This document shows, piece by piece, positions 1 to 7,491 of a DNA stretch of 64,000 nt. Where the stretch lies: positions 62,001 to 126,000 of the forward strand of contig NZ_JALEKL010000009.1 of NCBI RefSeq assembly GCF_022768985.1, in the 5' to 3' direction. The translations under genes and the position numbers were made by a program. Each line of letters opens with the position of its first letter. The stretch's first letter is position 1. The stretch is from Methanosphaera sp. (GTDB taxonomy: Archaea > Methanobacteriota > Methanobacteria > Methanobacteriales > Methanobacteriaceae). The notes under the pieces were generated by a model that was not told the DNA's origin, ran no database searches, and was given only the letters and a program-made list of their open reading frames with translations.

Positions 1-211
1 CTTCATATTCATTTAAGTTTTTAAGATATACTCCACGTTTTTTTAGTGGTTGTCCATTTACTGATGGATTTAGTTCAACAAATACTGTCTGGTAGTTTTT
101 CTGTTCTGGAGTTTTTACTAGAAATACTCCCTCTACTGATGTTGGAATTCTCTCCCATGGCATTGTTTGTTCAACTGTTTTTACTAATATCTTTTTTTGT
201 TCTTGATCCAT
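1..211 (-). CDS. Unknown protein, N-terminal part only (runs off the left edge)
   Basis: An open frame of 70 codons reads leftward from an ATG at 211 to the window edge without a stop. The protein begins MDQEQKKILVKTVEQTMPWE and is charged and soluble-looking, with no signal peptide or membrane segment in the visible part. A GGTGA ribosome-binding site lies about 12 bases before the ATG, which supports the start. The gene is divergent from the restriction-modification gene at 372 and shares a roughly 160-base AT-rich promoter region with it. I do not recognise the family, and the C-terminus is outside the window. Confidence 0.65.
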   Translation of the reverse strand, partial: MDQEQKKILVKTVEQTMPWERIPTSVEGVFLVKTPEQKNYQTVFVELNPSVNGQPLKKRGVYLKNLNEYE

Positions 212-330
212 AATGTCTGAATTTTTCACCTTTAATTAGTTTTGTAATATTATATTTTATTATTACTACTATAAAAAGTATTACTATTTAATAGTAAAAG
301 TATTACTTATTGGGGGAGATAATATATCAT

Positions 331-381
331 GTGAAAATCAAAAATAATAATAACAATAATAAAGTAAGTGAATGTGCATGA
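331..381 (+). CDS. Possible 16-codon leader ORF coupled to the restriction-modification gene
   Basis: A GTG at 331, preceded by the G-rich site GGGGGAG at 312-318, opens a 16-codon frame rich in Asn and Lys that stops with TGA at 379-381. The stop overlaps the ATG at 378 of the downstream gene in an ATGA arrangement, the classic layout for translational coupling. An ATG at 329 is followed directly by TGA, so it is not the start of anything longer. The downstream gene has no good ribosome-binding site of its own, which makes coupling plausible. Coding status is inferred only from this geometry. Confidence 0.3.
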   Translation: MKIKNNNNNNKVSECA

Positions 382-2162
382 ATGAATATATTGAAAATAA
401 TCTTTTTGACTTAAAACTGATGGATCAATACATAGAAAAGTATGAAGATAATCTTGAAATTACAGATACAATAAATGAAGCAGTAAATAAATGGATATCA
501 ATGCTAAATTCCAAAGAACTAGAATCAGAACTAAAACACCACAAAGACTTCCACCATATCATACTTGAAGAAATATTAGGATATCCATATGACAGTTACA
601 AATGTGAAGAAAACATAGGAAACAACAAACGCCCTGATGTAATACTATACGATAATAAAAAGCCATATGTTGCATGTGAACTTAAATCAACAACAACAAG
701 ATTTAATAAAAAAGAAGGAATGAATGCAATAGATCAAGTAACACTATATGCAAGTAAAAAAGAAGAAACAAAATGGGCAATAGTATCAAACTATGAAGAA
801 ATAAGACTTTTTAATCCAGCATACAATGAAAAATATATCTCATTTAAATTTGAAGAACTAACAGATACAACAATCCTAAAAAAATTTCTACTAGTTTTCA
901 GTAAATTTAGTCTAATTGATGAAAAAATACCAATCAAACTACTTGATGAAACTAAGATAATTCAAAGACAATTTGAAGATAACTTCTATGAACTATTCTG
1001 TGAAACACGTCTAATGTTAATTGAAGAAATAAAACATCAAAATGATTCATTTTCAAATGATGAAATAATAAACTATGCACAACTTATTTTAAATAGATAT
1101 CTCTTCATATGCTTTGCAGAAGCCCTATCAATAATCCCTCGAGTAACAAAAGACACAATTACCACACCAATTATTAATGAAAATCTATCTGAAGATACTA
1201 TATGGCAGAGATTAAATGAATTATTTAAATTCATATACAAAGGTAATTCAAAAAAACAAATTTTAAGTTTTGAAGGTGATCTTTTTAAAGATGACCTATA
1301 TAATAAATTTAAAATTTGTGATTTTATTAAAGATCCAGAAGTATTCTTCAAAGGCTGTTATAGAAAATACAAATTCAATGATAAAGATGTTGAAATTGAA
1401 AAGATTCTATCAATTTATGATGATGATGAAACATATGATCCAATAAATCCTATCTTTAGAAATTTACTTCTAATATCATCATTTGATTTTAGTACAGAAC
1501 TTGATGTGAATATATTAGGGCATATATTTGAAAACAGTATTGGAACTCTTGATGATATTTTTGATGAAACTCAAGATGAAAATGAGGAAGAAGATGGGAA
1601 TGTAACTCAAAGACAGAAAAATGGAATATTTTACACACCTGAATATGTAACTAATTATATGTGTAAAAACACTATTATATCCTATTTAAGTAAAACATCA
1701 GAAGCATTAAGTATTGCAGATTTAATTCAAGAATACCAAGATGATGATGAATTAGACATACTTGATGAAAAACTTAAAAATATTAAAATACTAGATCCTG
1801 CATGTGGAAGTGGAGCATTCCTAAATAAAGCAGTAGATATTCTTCTTGATATTCATCAAAGTATTCATGATTCTAAAAATTATTCAAAATCTAATCTTGA
1901 TAAATGGATAGATAGTATTGAAACAAGAAAAAACATACTTCAAAATAATATATATGGTGTAGATCTTAGTGAAAACTCAGTAGAACTTACTAAATTATCA
2001 CTATTTCTAAAACTTGCAAGTTCAAAAAATGTAAAAGAAGGATTTAAATTACCTGATTTAAACAATAATATAAAATGTGGAAATTCACTAATAACCAGAC
2101 TATTTGACTGGGATGGAGAATTTAAAGAAATAATAGAGGGGGGGGCTTTGATGTTATTATAG
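372..2162 (+). CDS. Type IIG restriction-modification enzyme, N-terminal part (nuclease plus start of methyltransferase); truncated by a frame break
   Basis: This 596-residue product is the first part of an Eco57I-like single-chain restriction endonuclease and adenine methyltransferase. Residues ~85-110 carry a PD-(D/E)xK nuclease signature (P88-D89, then E103-L-K105). A helical connector follows. The sequence QKNGIFYTPEYV near residue 415 and the S-adenosylmethionine motif DPACGSGAF at ~475 mark the methyltransferase. The frame ends at 2162, just before the catalytic motif NPPY, which lies intact in another frame at 2165-2176. The break coincides with a run of eight Gs at 2138-2145; one extra G (or two fewer) would restore a frame reading GGFDVIIGNPPY. 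The ATG at 378, overlapping a leader ORF, is an alternative start. As written the product lacks motif IV and should not methylate DNA. Similarity calls are from motif recognition. Confidence 0.85.
   Translation: MCMNEYIENNLFDLKLMDQYIEKYEDNLEITDTINEAVNKWISMLNSKELESELKHHKDFHHIILEEILGYPYDSYKCEENIGNNKRPDVILYDNKKPYVACELKSTTTRFNKKEGMNAIDQVTLYASKKEETKWAIVSNYEEIRLFNPAYNEKYISFKFEELTDTTILKKFLLVFSKFSLIDEKIPIKLLDETKIIQRQFEDNFYELFCETRLMLIEEIKHQNDSFSNDEIINYAQLILNRYLFICFAEALSIIPRVTKDTITTPIINENLSEDTIWQRLNELFKFIYKGNSKKQILSFEGDLFKDDLYNKFKICDFIKDPEVFFKGCYRKYKFNDKDVEIEKILSIYDDDETYDPINPIFRNLLLISSFDFSTELDVNILGHIFENSIGTLDDIFDETQDENEEEDGNVTQRQKNGIFYTPEYVTNYMCKNTIISYLSKTSEALSIADLIQEYQDDDELDILDEKLKNIKILDPACGSGAFLNKAVDILLDIHQSIHDSKNYSKSNLDKWIDSIETRKNILQNNIYGVDLSENSVELTKLSLFLKLASSKNVKEGFKLPDLNNNIKCGNSLITRLFDWDGEFKEIIEGGALMLL
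2138..2145 (+). repeat. G8 homopolymer tract at the frame break of the restriction-modification gene
   Basis: Eight consecutive Gs interrupt coding sequence that is otherwise extremely AT-rich. G8 sends the upstream frame to a TAG at 2160-2162. G9 or G6 would join it to the downstream frame. G7 would end immediately at TGA. The zero-frame codons here (GAG GGG GGG) also form a G GGG GGG heptamer of the kind on which ribosomes can slip by -1. A hypermutable contingency tract, ribosomal slippage and a sequencing undercall are all compatible with the sequence. Confidence 0.9.
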
Positions 2163-3247
2163 GAAATCCACCATATTTAGGTTCTAATCATAAAGATGAA
2201 TATCAAAAACAAAGAGAAGAATTAAATAAATCTGATGAGTATGAAACTTTGTATGGTAAATGGGATTATTATATTGCTTTTATTGAAAAAGGATTAAAAT
2301 TATTAAAAGAAAATGGTGAATTATCATTCATTATATCTAATGCATATGATCATGCTGATTTTTCTATAAAATCAAAAGAGTGGATTTATAATAATTATCA
2401 TTTCAAACAGCTGGATTTCTTTAAAAATATTAAAATATTCAATGATGCTAGTGTTGGAAGTACTATATTAACAATTCAAAAAAATAAAACTAAAGAATAT
2501 ACAAAAAAGATCATACATTATGAAGAATTTAATAATATAATAACTTCAAATGTTAATGAATTTGATAAATTGTTTATCACTGATAAAATATTTGATTTAA
2601 AAGAAAATATTGAAGAATATAATTTATTATCTGAAATATGTTTTATAAGTACTGGATTAAGGTTAAATTCGTCTGAAAAGTATGAAAAAGAATTTAATAA
2701 AAAGTTTAAAAAAGATAAAGTTTTATCTGATATTAAAACTGAAAGATGTACTAGAAAATATGTGGAAAATAAATTTATTGAACCGTATTTTATTAAAAAA
2801 ATAAGATATGTTGAATATGGTACTGATTTAGTTCCTGAACATATATATACTAAGACTTTTCCTGAACTTTATATTTATCCTAAGATCATTTTTGGTGAAA
2901 TGAGTAATTGTGCAATATATGATGAAGATAAATTATTATGTGATAATACTTGTACAATTTTAGTTCCTCATAACTCTTTAAAAGGAGTTAAAAATAGAAG
3001 TATTAATAGAGGGATTAAAGAAGCTAATAAGATTATAAAAAGTAGCTTTGGTAAAGAAAAAAACAGAGAAAAATTAGAGTTAATTTCTAAAAAATTTGAA
3101 TTAAAATATATTTTAGCACTTTTAAATTCTAAAGCTTTCAAATACTATTCTAGTTCAAAAGCACGCCATACAGTAGAAAATAGATCATATATTTTAAATA
3201 TTGTGAAGAATTTATTGATGAAGTTAATGGTTTTATTAATTATTTAA
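2147..3247 (+). CDS. Type IIG restriction-modification enzyme, middle part (catalytic NPPY motif and target-recognition region), out of frame
   Basis: The frame resumes after the G tract as FDVIIGNPPYLG, the catalytic motif IV of N6-adenine methyltransferases of this family. It continues through a region typical of the second half of the methyltransferase (YYIAFIEKGLKLLKENG, then SFIISNAY) and a target-recognition-like segment ending ALLNSKAFKYY. The first ATG in this frame is at 2249 but has no convincing ribosome-binding site and would omit NPPY, so independent translation would not give an active enzyme. The frame stops at 3245-3247, about 105 codons short of the expected C-terminus, which continues in the next frame. 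This is therefore part of one interrupted gene rather than a separate specificity subunit. Confidence 0.75.
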   Translation, partial: FDVIIGNPPYLGSNHKDEYQKQREELNKSDEYETLYGKWDYYIAFIEKGLKLLKENGELSFIISNAYDHADFSIKSKEWIYNNYHFKQLDFFKNIKIFNDASVGSTILTIQKNKTKEYTKKIIHYEEFNNIITSNVNEFDKLFITDKIFDLKENIEEYNLLSEICFISTGLRLNSSEKYEKEFNKKFKKDKVLSDIKTERCTRKYVENKFIEPYFIKKIRYVEYGTDLVPEHIYTKTFPELYIYPKIIFGEMSNCAIYDEDKLLCDNTCTILVPHNSLKGVKNRSINRGIKEANKIIKSSFGKEKNREKLELISKKFELKYILALLNSKAFKYYSSSKARHTVENRSYILNIVKNLLMKLMVLLII

Positions 3248-3564
3248 ATCGTGAATATAATACCAATATTGATTTTTCTAATTTAAATATTAAATCTAAA
3301 TTAAAAAGATATTATGATTTAGATTTTGATGAGTTCTTAGAAGAGGTTAAAAAGAAAAGTAAACCTAAATCTATTCTTAAGAAACGTGAAAATATTGAAA
3401 ATTTAGAAGAAGAATTTAATAAAAGTAAGGAAATACTTCTTCCTCTTAAAGTTGAAATTAATAAGATAAATGATACTATTAATAGTGAAGTTTACAAGTT
3501 GTATAATTTAAGTGATGAGGATATTCGAATTATTGAAGCTAAATATAATCAAACATTAGTATAA
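3184..3564 (+). pseudogene. Restriction-modification enzyme, C-terminal part, in a third frame
   Basis: From 3184 a third frame is open to a TAA at 3562-3564 and ends with EVYKLYNLSDEDIRIIE, the usual C-terminal signature of Eco57I-type enzymes. It has no start codon or ribosome-binding site of its own that I find convincing. Joining it to the preceding frame needs a one-base gain somewhere in 3184-3245; the heptamer T TTA AAT at 3193-3199 lies in the correct register for a -1 slip. With all three parts joined the enzyme would be about 1060 residues, normal for the family. Either this break is fixed decay, or it reflects a sequence error or frameshifting. Confidence 0.7.
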
Positions 3565-3565
3565 T

Positions 3566-3590
3566 TTTCCCACCTATACTTCTTTTTTTA
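3566..3590 (+). terminator. Probable transcription end: C cluster then T tract
   Basis: Directly after the last stop codon there is a short C-containing stretch (TTTTCCCACC) followed within ten bases by a seven-T tract. The same C-then-T arrangement recurs behind many genes in this window. Confidence 0.4.
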
Positions 3591-3670
3591 TAAAATATAA
3601 AAATTATGATTAACTATCAAATAACATAAATATATAATAACAACACTTTTTATGGGGAAGATGAATTAAA

Positions 3671-4726
3671 ATGCAGATTAAAAAACAAGACAGAAAAAAT
3701 CAACTAATAGAGGTAGTAGCCGAAAGTACAGATGATCTATGGCACCTATCACACATAGTAGGAGAAGGTGATGTAGTATCAACACTAACAACACGAAGAA
3801 TACAAGATACAAACTCAGGAAAAACAAGAGCAGATCGTGGTGTTAAAAAGACATTCTATCTGACTGTAAAAGTTGAAAAAGTAAGCTTCCATAAATACAC
3901 ATCAAATCTACGATTTACTGGAACCATACAAAATGAAGTAGAAGATCTGATAACTGTAGGATCATATCATACAATAAATGTAGAAATAAACAAGCCAATA
4001 AAGATAATTAAAAACTGGGATAAATGGTCATTAAGACGACTTAATACTGCTGTTGATGCATCAAAAAGACCAACAGAAATAATTGTAGCAATAGAAGATA
4101 ACACAACAGATCTTGGAATAATAAAACAATATGGAATAGAATACCGTGGACCTATAACTGGTGACATATCAGGAAAACGTAACATACAAAAAGATAGAAA
4201 ATCAAAGACTATGGACTACTATGCTGATATTACATCCACCATTAAACAACTTGGTGATGTAAACAAGCTAATAATTGTAGGACCAGGATTTACAAAAAAT
4301 GGCTACTATGACTATCTTCAAGATAAAGAACCATCTCTTGCTAAAAAATCAGTACTTGAAGCAACAGGTGCAGGTGGACATGCAGGAATAGAAGAAGTTC
4401 TTAAAAATGGACTAGTTGAATCACTCTCAAAGGATGCAAAAATAGCAAAAGAAACAACTGCTGTAAATAAATTACTAGAAGCTATAGCTAAAAGCATGGG
4501 TGATGTAACATATGGTAAAAATCAATGCCTTAGTGCTGCAAATATGGGAGCTATAGAAAAGCTACTTGTAGTTGATCATATGATACGAGATAACACAATA
4601 CAAAACATCATGAATACAACAGAAAACATGGGTGGAAGTGTTGAAATAATAAGTAGTGAACATGACGCTGGAAAACAACTAGAAGCACTAGGAAATCTAG
4701 GAGCATTTCTAAGATATCCAATATAA
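3671..4726 (+). CDS. pelA: Pelota, mRNA surveillance and ribosome rescue factor
   Basis: The 351-residue protein matches archaeal pelota over its full length. It begins MQIKKQDRKNQLIEVVAEST, and the N-terminal Sm-like domain (about 1-130) contains the conserved segment DDLWHLSHIVGEGD. The central domain (about 135-265) and C-terminal eRF1-like domain (about 270-351) follow. Pelota resembles release factor eRF1 but lacks the GGQ peptide-release loop; with the GTPase aEF1A and then ABCE1 it splits ribosomes stalled on defective mRNA. The site GGGGAAGATGA precedes the ATG at a normal distance, and a TATA-like element lies at about 3626-3641. The gene appears to be transcribed alone and converges with the glycosyltransferase gene to its right. 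Confidence 0.95.
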   Translation: MQIKKQDRKNQLIEVVAESTDDLWHLSHIVGEGDVVSTLTTRRIQDTNSGKTRADRGVKKTFYLTVKVEKVSFHKYTSNLRFTGTIQNEVEDLITVGSYHTINVEINKPIKIIKNWDKWSLRRLNTAVDASKRPTEIIVAIEDNTTDLGIIKQYGIEYRGPITGDISGKRNIQKDRKSKTMDYYADITSTIKQLGDVNKLIIVGPGFTKNGYYDYLQDKEPSLAKKSVLEATGAGGHAGIEEVLKNGLVESLSKDAKIAKETTAVNKLLEAIAKSMGDVTYGKNQCLSAANMGAIEKLLVVDHMIRDNTIQNIMNTTENMGGSVEIISSEHDAGKQLEALGNLGAFLRYPI

Positions 4727-4803
4727 ATAAGCTAAAAATAAAATAATATAAAAAAAAGAGAATATAATCTCCCCTAAAAAAAAGAAGGAAGTTTAAAAGT
4801 ATA

Positions 4804-4831
4804 GAAAGAAGAATTATTCTTTCAATTAACA
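4804..4831. terminator. Bidirectional hairpin terminator between pelota and the glycosyltransferase
   Basis: A perfect 7-bp inverted repeat (GAAAGAA at 4804-4810, TTCTTTC at 4817-4823) with a six-base loop sits between two convergent genes. A T tract follows on the plus strand near 4831, and the A-rich run near 4776-4790 gives a T tract on the minus strand. Confidence 0.55.
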
Positions 4832-4848
4832 ATTTTTTTCCTTAAAAT

Positions 4849-5904
4849 CTATTTTTCCCTAATATGTTTTTTAACAAAAGCAACTAAATCATTAAGACCA
4901 TTTAATATACCGTCTGAATAATTAGCAGCAGCAGTTTGCATTTCATCATGATGTTCTAGTGCATATGATACTTTCTCTGTTATATCATCAACATGACTTT
5001 CAAGTACAGCACCATTAAATACTTTTGAAAGTGCATGATAACGACCATATTTTACACCAATAACAACAACTACTGGAAGTTTACATGCTATTGTTTCATG
5101 AAGTGTAAGACCATCATCTGTAATAACTGCAAGATCTATAAGATCATATAAATCCTTAATATAATTAATATATCCAAGATTTATAATGTTAGGATGATCA
5201 ATAATTTCATCAATACCATCATGGAGAGGTGCACCAATAATGAAGATATTCACATCATCATTTTCCTCAGCAAACTTACGTGCAGCTTTTGCCATATCAT
5301 CAAAAAGAGTAGATCCTGATGAGAAAAGTACACTTTTATGTTCTGGATTGAAATTTTCAGGCATTTTGTCAATAATATTATGGTAGTCACCATTTACAAT
5401 ATCTGTTTTTATTGGTGAATACTGCTTTTTAACATCATATTTTGATTCAACATTATCATCTGTAAATCTTGTTGACTCAGGAAGTAGAAGTGTTGGATTA
5501 AGCATAAGTGACATCTTAGTATCAGTAGGTGTTGCTGCAACACCAATTGATGGAACACCAGCAAGCTTTGCAGATAAACATCCAATAACAAGTCCTCCAC
5601 CAATAACACCAATTACACCATCAGCATTTTGTTGTTTAATAAGACTACGACCAGCAAGTGCAGCCTTTATTGACTTAAATGCTGCCTTAATTAATGTCTT
5701 CTTAGATGCAGCATGTCCTCCTGCTGCTGGAATTGGACACTTAAGCCATTCTACATTACGTTTTTTAAAATAATATCCAGGTGCTGATGGATCAAGAACT
5801 ACAGTTGCATCAATACCATGATCATTTAAAGCTTCTGTTATATTATATGCTGTTACTGCATCTCCACCAATACCTCGTCCTGTTACAAAAACTAATAACT
5901 TCAT
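4849..5904 (-). CDS. MurG-like GT-B glycosyltransferase
   Basis: The 351-residue protein has the two-domain layout of a GT-B enzyme. The N-terminal Rossmann half begins MKLLVFVTGRGIGGD and contains the Gly-rich loop GVIGGG near residue 104. The C-terminal nucleotide-sugar half contains VLFSSGST near residue 190, GYINYIKDLYDLIDLAVITD, and the donor-site segment DGLTLHETIACKLPVVVV near 270. This pattern resembles MurG/GT28 enzymes, which transfer N-acetylglucosamine from UDP to a lipid-linked sugar. In a pseudomurein-containing methanogen the likely role is envelope or glycan synthesis, but donor and acceptor cannot be read from the sequence. No membrane segment is present, so it would act at the inner face of the membrane. 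The start is supported by GAGGG upstream. It is monocistronic. Confidence 0.7.
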   Translation of the reverse strand: MKLLVFVTGRGIGGDAVTAYNITEALNDHGIDATVVLDPSAPGYYFKKRNVEWLKCPIPAAGGHAASKKTLIKAAFKSIKAALAGRSLIKQQNADGVIGVIGGGLVIGCLSAKLAGVPSIGVAATPTDTKMSLMLNPTLLLPESTRFTDDNVESKYDVKKQYSPIKTDIVNGDYHNIIDKMPENFNPEHKSVLFSSGSTLFDDMAKAARKFAEENDDVNIFIIGAPLHDGIDEIIDHPNIINLGYINYIKDLYDLIDLAVITDDGLTLHETIACKLPVVVVIGVKYGRYHALSKVFNGAVLESHVDDITEKVSYALEHHDEMQTAAANYSDGILNGLNDLVAFVKKHIREK

Positions 5905-6094
5905 ATTTCATATACCCTCTATTTGCTATATTCCCTTTAAAAAAAATAATAATAATTAAAAAAAATTCTTAAGTCCTTAATTTATTTATAAATTTCATTT
6001 AAATTTATTAAATCTAATATAAACTTTAGTTAATATTATTTATTAAAGTAATGTTATTATTTAATTAAAAACCATATTTAGGCTATTGAAATAA

Positions 6095-6135
6095 ACAAAA
6101 AGTTTATATATAGAATATATTAAATTTATTTTTAT
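6095..6135 (+). promoter_or_regulatory. Ferredoxin promoter (BRE and TATA box)
   Basis: An A-rich BRE-like stretch followed by TTTATATATA at 6103-6112 would place transcription start near 6133, giving a leader of about 38 bases before the ferredoxin ATG. This is one of the clearest archaeal TATA boxes in the window. Confidence 0.55.
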
Positions 6136-6170
6136 ATTTATAATAAAAATATTTTTGGGAGATATTAATA

Positions 6171-6404
6171 ATGTATGAAGTAATACTAGAAAGAGAAGAT
6201 TGTACAATGTGCGGAAACTGTGTAGAAATTGATGATACAATATTTACATTTGACTCAGATGATATAGCAACAATTATTGGTGCTGAAAGAGACGATGATG
6301 TAGATGAAATCGAAGTAGATGATCCTGAAGTATACAAAGAAGCAGCAGACAATTGTACAGGTGAATGTATAGAAGTTTACGATGAAGATGGAAATCCAGC
6401 ATAG
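6171..6404 (+). CDS. Small acidic ferredoxin with a single [4Fe-4S] cluster
   Basis: The 77-residue protein is strongly acidic. Its CTMCGNC motif (residues 12-18) supplies three cluster ligands, and the late CTGEC segment (about 63-67) supplies the fourth. The usual Pro after the last-set Cys is replaced by Thr. Such small ferredoxins shuttle single electrons between oxidoreductases in the cytoplasm of methanogens; the partner cannot be inferred, because neither neighbour is a redox enzyme. GGGAGAT precedes the ATG. A clear TATA box upstream and a hairpin terminator downstream indicate a single-gene transcript, probably well expressed. Confidence 0.85.
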   Translation: MYEVILEREDCTMCGNCVEIDDTIFTFDSDDIATIIGAERDDDVDEIEVDDPEVYKEAADNCTGECIEVYDEDGNPA

Positions 6405-6484
6405 GATTATATTCTTTAAAAATTTAAACTTTAAAAAATTTTTACAACAAAAAAAGAGAAATTAAAATTATATAGAAAAAATAT

Positions 6485-6518
6485 GGGATGAATAAATCCA
6501 CATCCCTTTCAACTTTTT
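6485..6518 (+). terminator. Hairpin plus T-tract terminator after the ferredoxin gene
   Basis: GGGATG at 6485-6490 pairs with CATCCC at 6501-6506 across a ten-base loop, and a T-rich stretch ending in seven Ts follows at once. Confidence 0.5.
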
Positions 6519-6659
6519 TTCTAATATAAAACTAGATTTTTTTTATAAACTTGAAATTTTTCAATATTATTTTATAATATTATTTATCTAAAACTATTTT
6601 TTTTAATCATCCAAATAAATAAATATTTTTTTTTATTTTAATACTTATTTTTCAAAATA

Positions 6660-7130
6660 TTAAATTGTGTAGTATTCACCATCAGCACGCATTACCTTAT
6701 TTAGTAATTTCTGATTTTCAAGAGATACAACAATATTATAAGTTCTCTTTGGTGAAAGTTCAAGATCTCCATATAAAAGAGCACCCTCAATAATATATCT
6801 TGGAGCATATCCTCTATATTCCTCGATTACATCACGTATTATTTCATAGGCATCCTGTTCTGTCTTATTTAACATATACTTTTCAAGTTCTGATTTATCC
6901 TCAACAACCTTAAATTCCTGATCTAAATCGTCATATGTTATTGTTTTTGAATTTAAATTAATACCTACAAAATTCTTTTTTTCAAGTGATTCAAGAAGAT
7001 CAAAAACCTCAGTTTCAGATAAATCAAGAAATTCACGAATAGTATCAAATGACATACCAGTAGGATAACTATCTAAGTTATTATTAATTAAAAGAAGTAT
7101 TTTATTTTCATTTTTTGTAACAATCTGCAA
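6660..7130 (-). CDS. Putative DNA-binding protein with tandem winged-helix-like domains
   Basis: The 156-residue protein has no signal peptide, membrane segment or catalytic motif. Residues about 5-75 (KILLLINNN ... FDTIREFLDLSETEVFDLLESLEKKNFV) show the spacing of a winged helix-turn-helix with a short beta-hairpin after the recognition helix. Residues about 90-156 repeat the pattern (AYEIIRDVIEEY ... RTYNIVVSLENQKLLNKV). This suggests a small transcriptional regulator, but I do not recognise a named family. The most plausible start is TTG at 7128-7130, preceded by GGTAGG; no ATG fits. It is divergent from nurA, and the 360-base gap between them could hold operators for both. Confidence 0.5.
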   Translation of the reverse strand: MQIVTKNENKILLLINNNLDSYPTGMSFDTIREFLDLSETEVFDLLESLEKKNFVGINLNSKTITYDDLDQEFKVVEDKSELEKYMLNKTEQDAYEIIRDVIEEYRGYAPRYIIEGALLYGDLELSPKRTYNIVVSLENQKLLNKVMRADGEYYTI

Positions 7131-7491
7131 TCTTAAAACCTACCCATGTATTTTTTCTTATAGATGTAAATATGCATTTTATAATTAATAATTCTTATAG
7201 TATTATAATAAATTTTAATGTGAAAATAGGGTAATTTAGAATATCTATACATAATTTTTATTTATAGCAAAAATAAAACATTAAATTATATGATCAAATA
7301 ATTAAAAAATAGTATTTTAAATTCTATTTTTAATCAAATAAGTATAAAATTAGACAACATCATATACAAACAAATAAAAAATAAACTATATTTATGAAAT
7401 AAGATGATTAAATATAAACTTTTTTTTATTATTATACTACTTTAAAAAAAAATTAACCAAAAAAAAATTGTAGATGGAGGCGAAAATATAG
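7131..7491. other. Divergent intergenic region upstream of the nurA operon
   Basis: No coding frame is apparent. The stretch is almost pure A/T and contains TATA-like candidates, for example around 7412-7422, which could serve nurA with a leader of about 45-50 bases. The ribosome-binding site GGAGGCGA at about 7476 belongs to nurA. Confidence 0.5.

Noticed and set aside
340-360. AAT trinucleotide repeats in the leader of the restriction-modification gene as a contingency locus
   Set aside because: The copies are few and imperfect, and three-base changes would not alter the leader frame.
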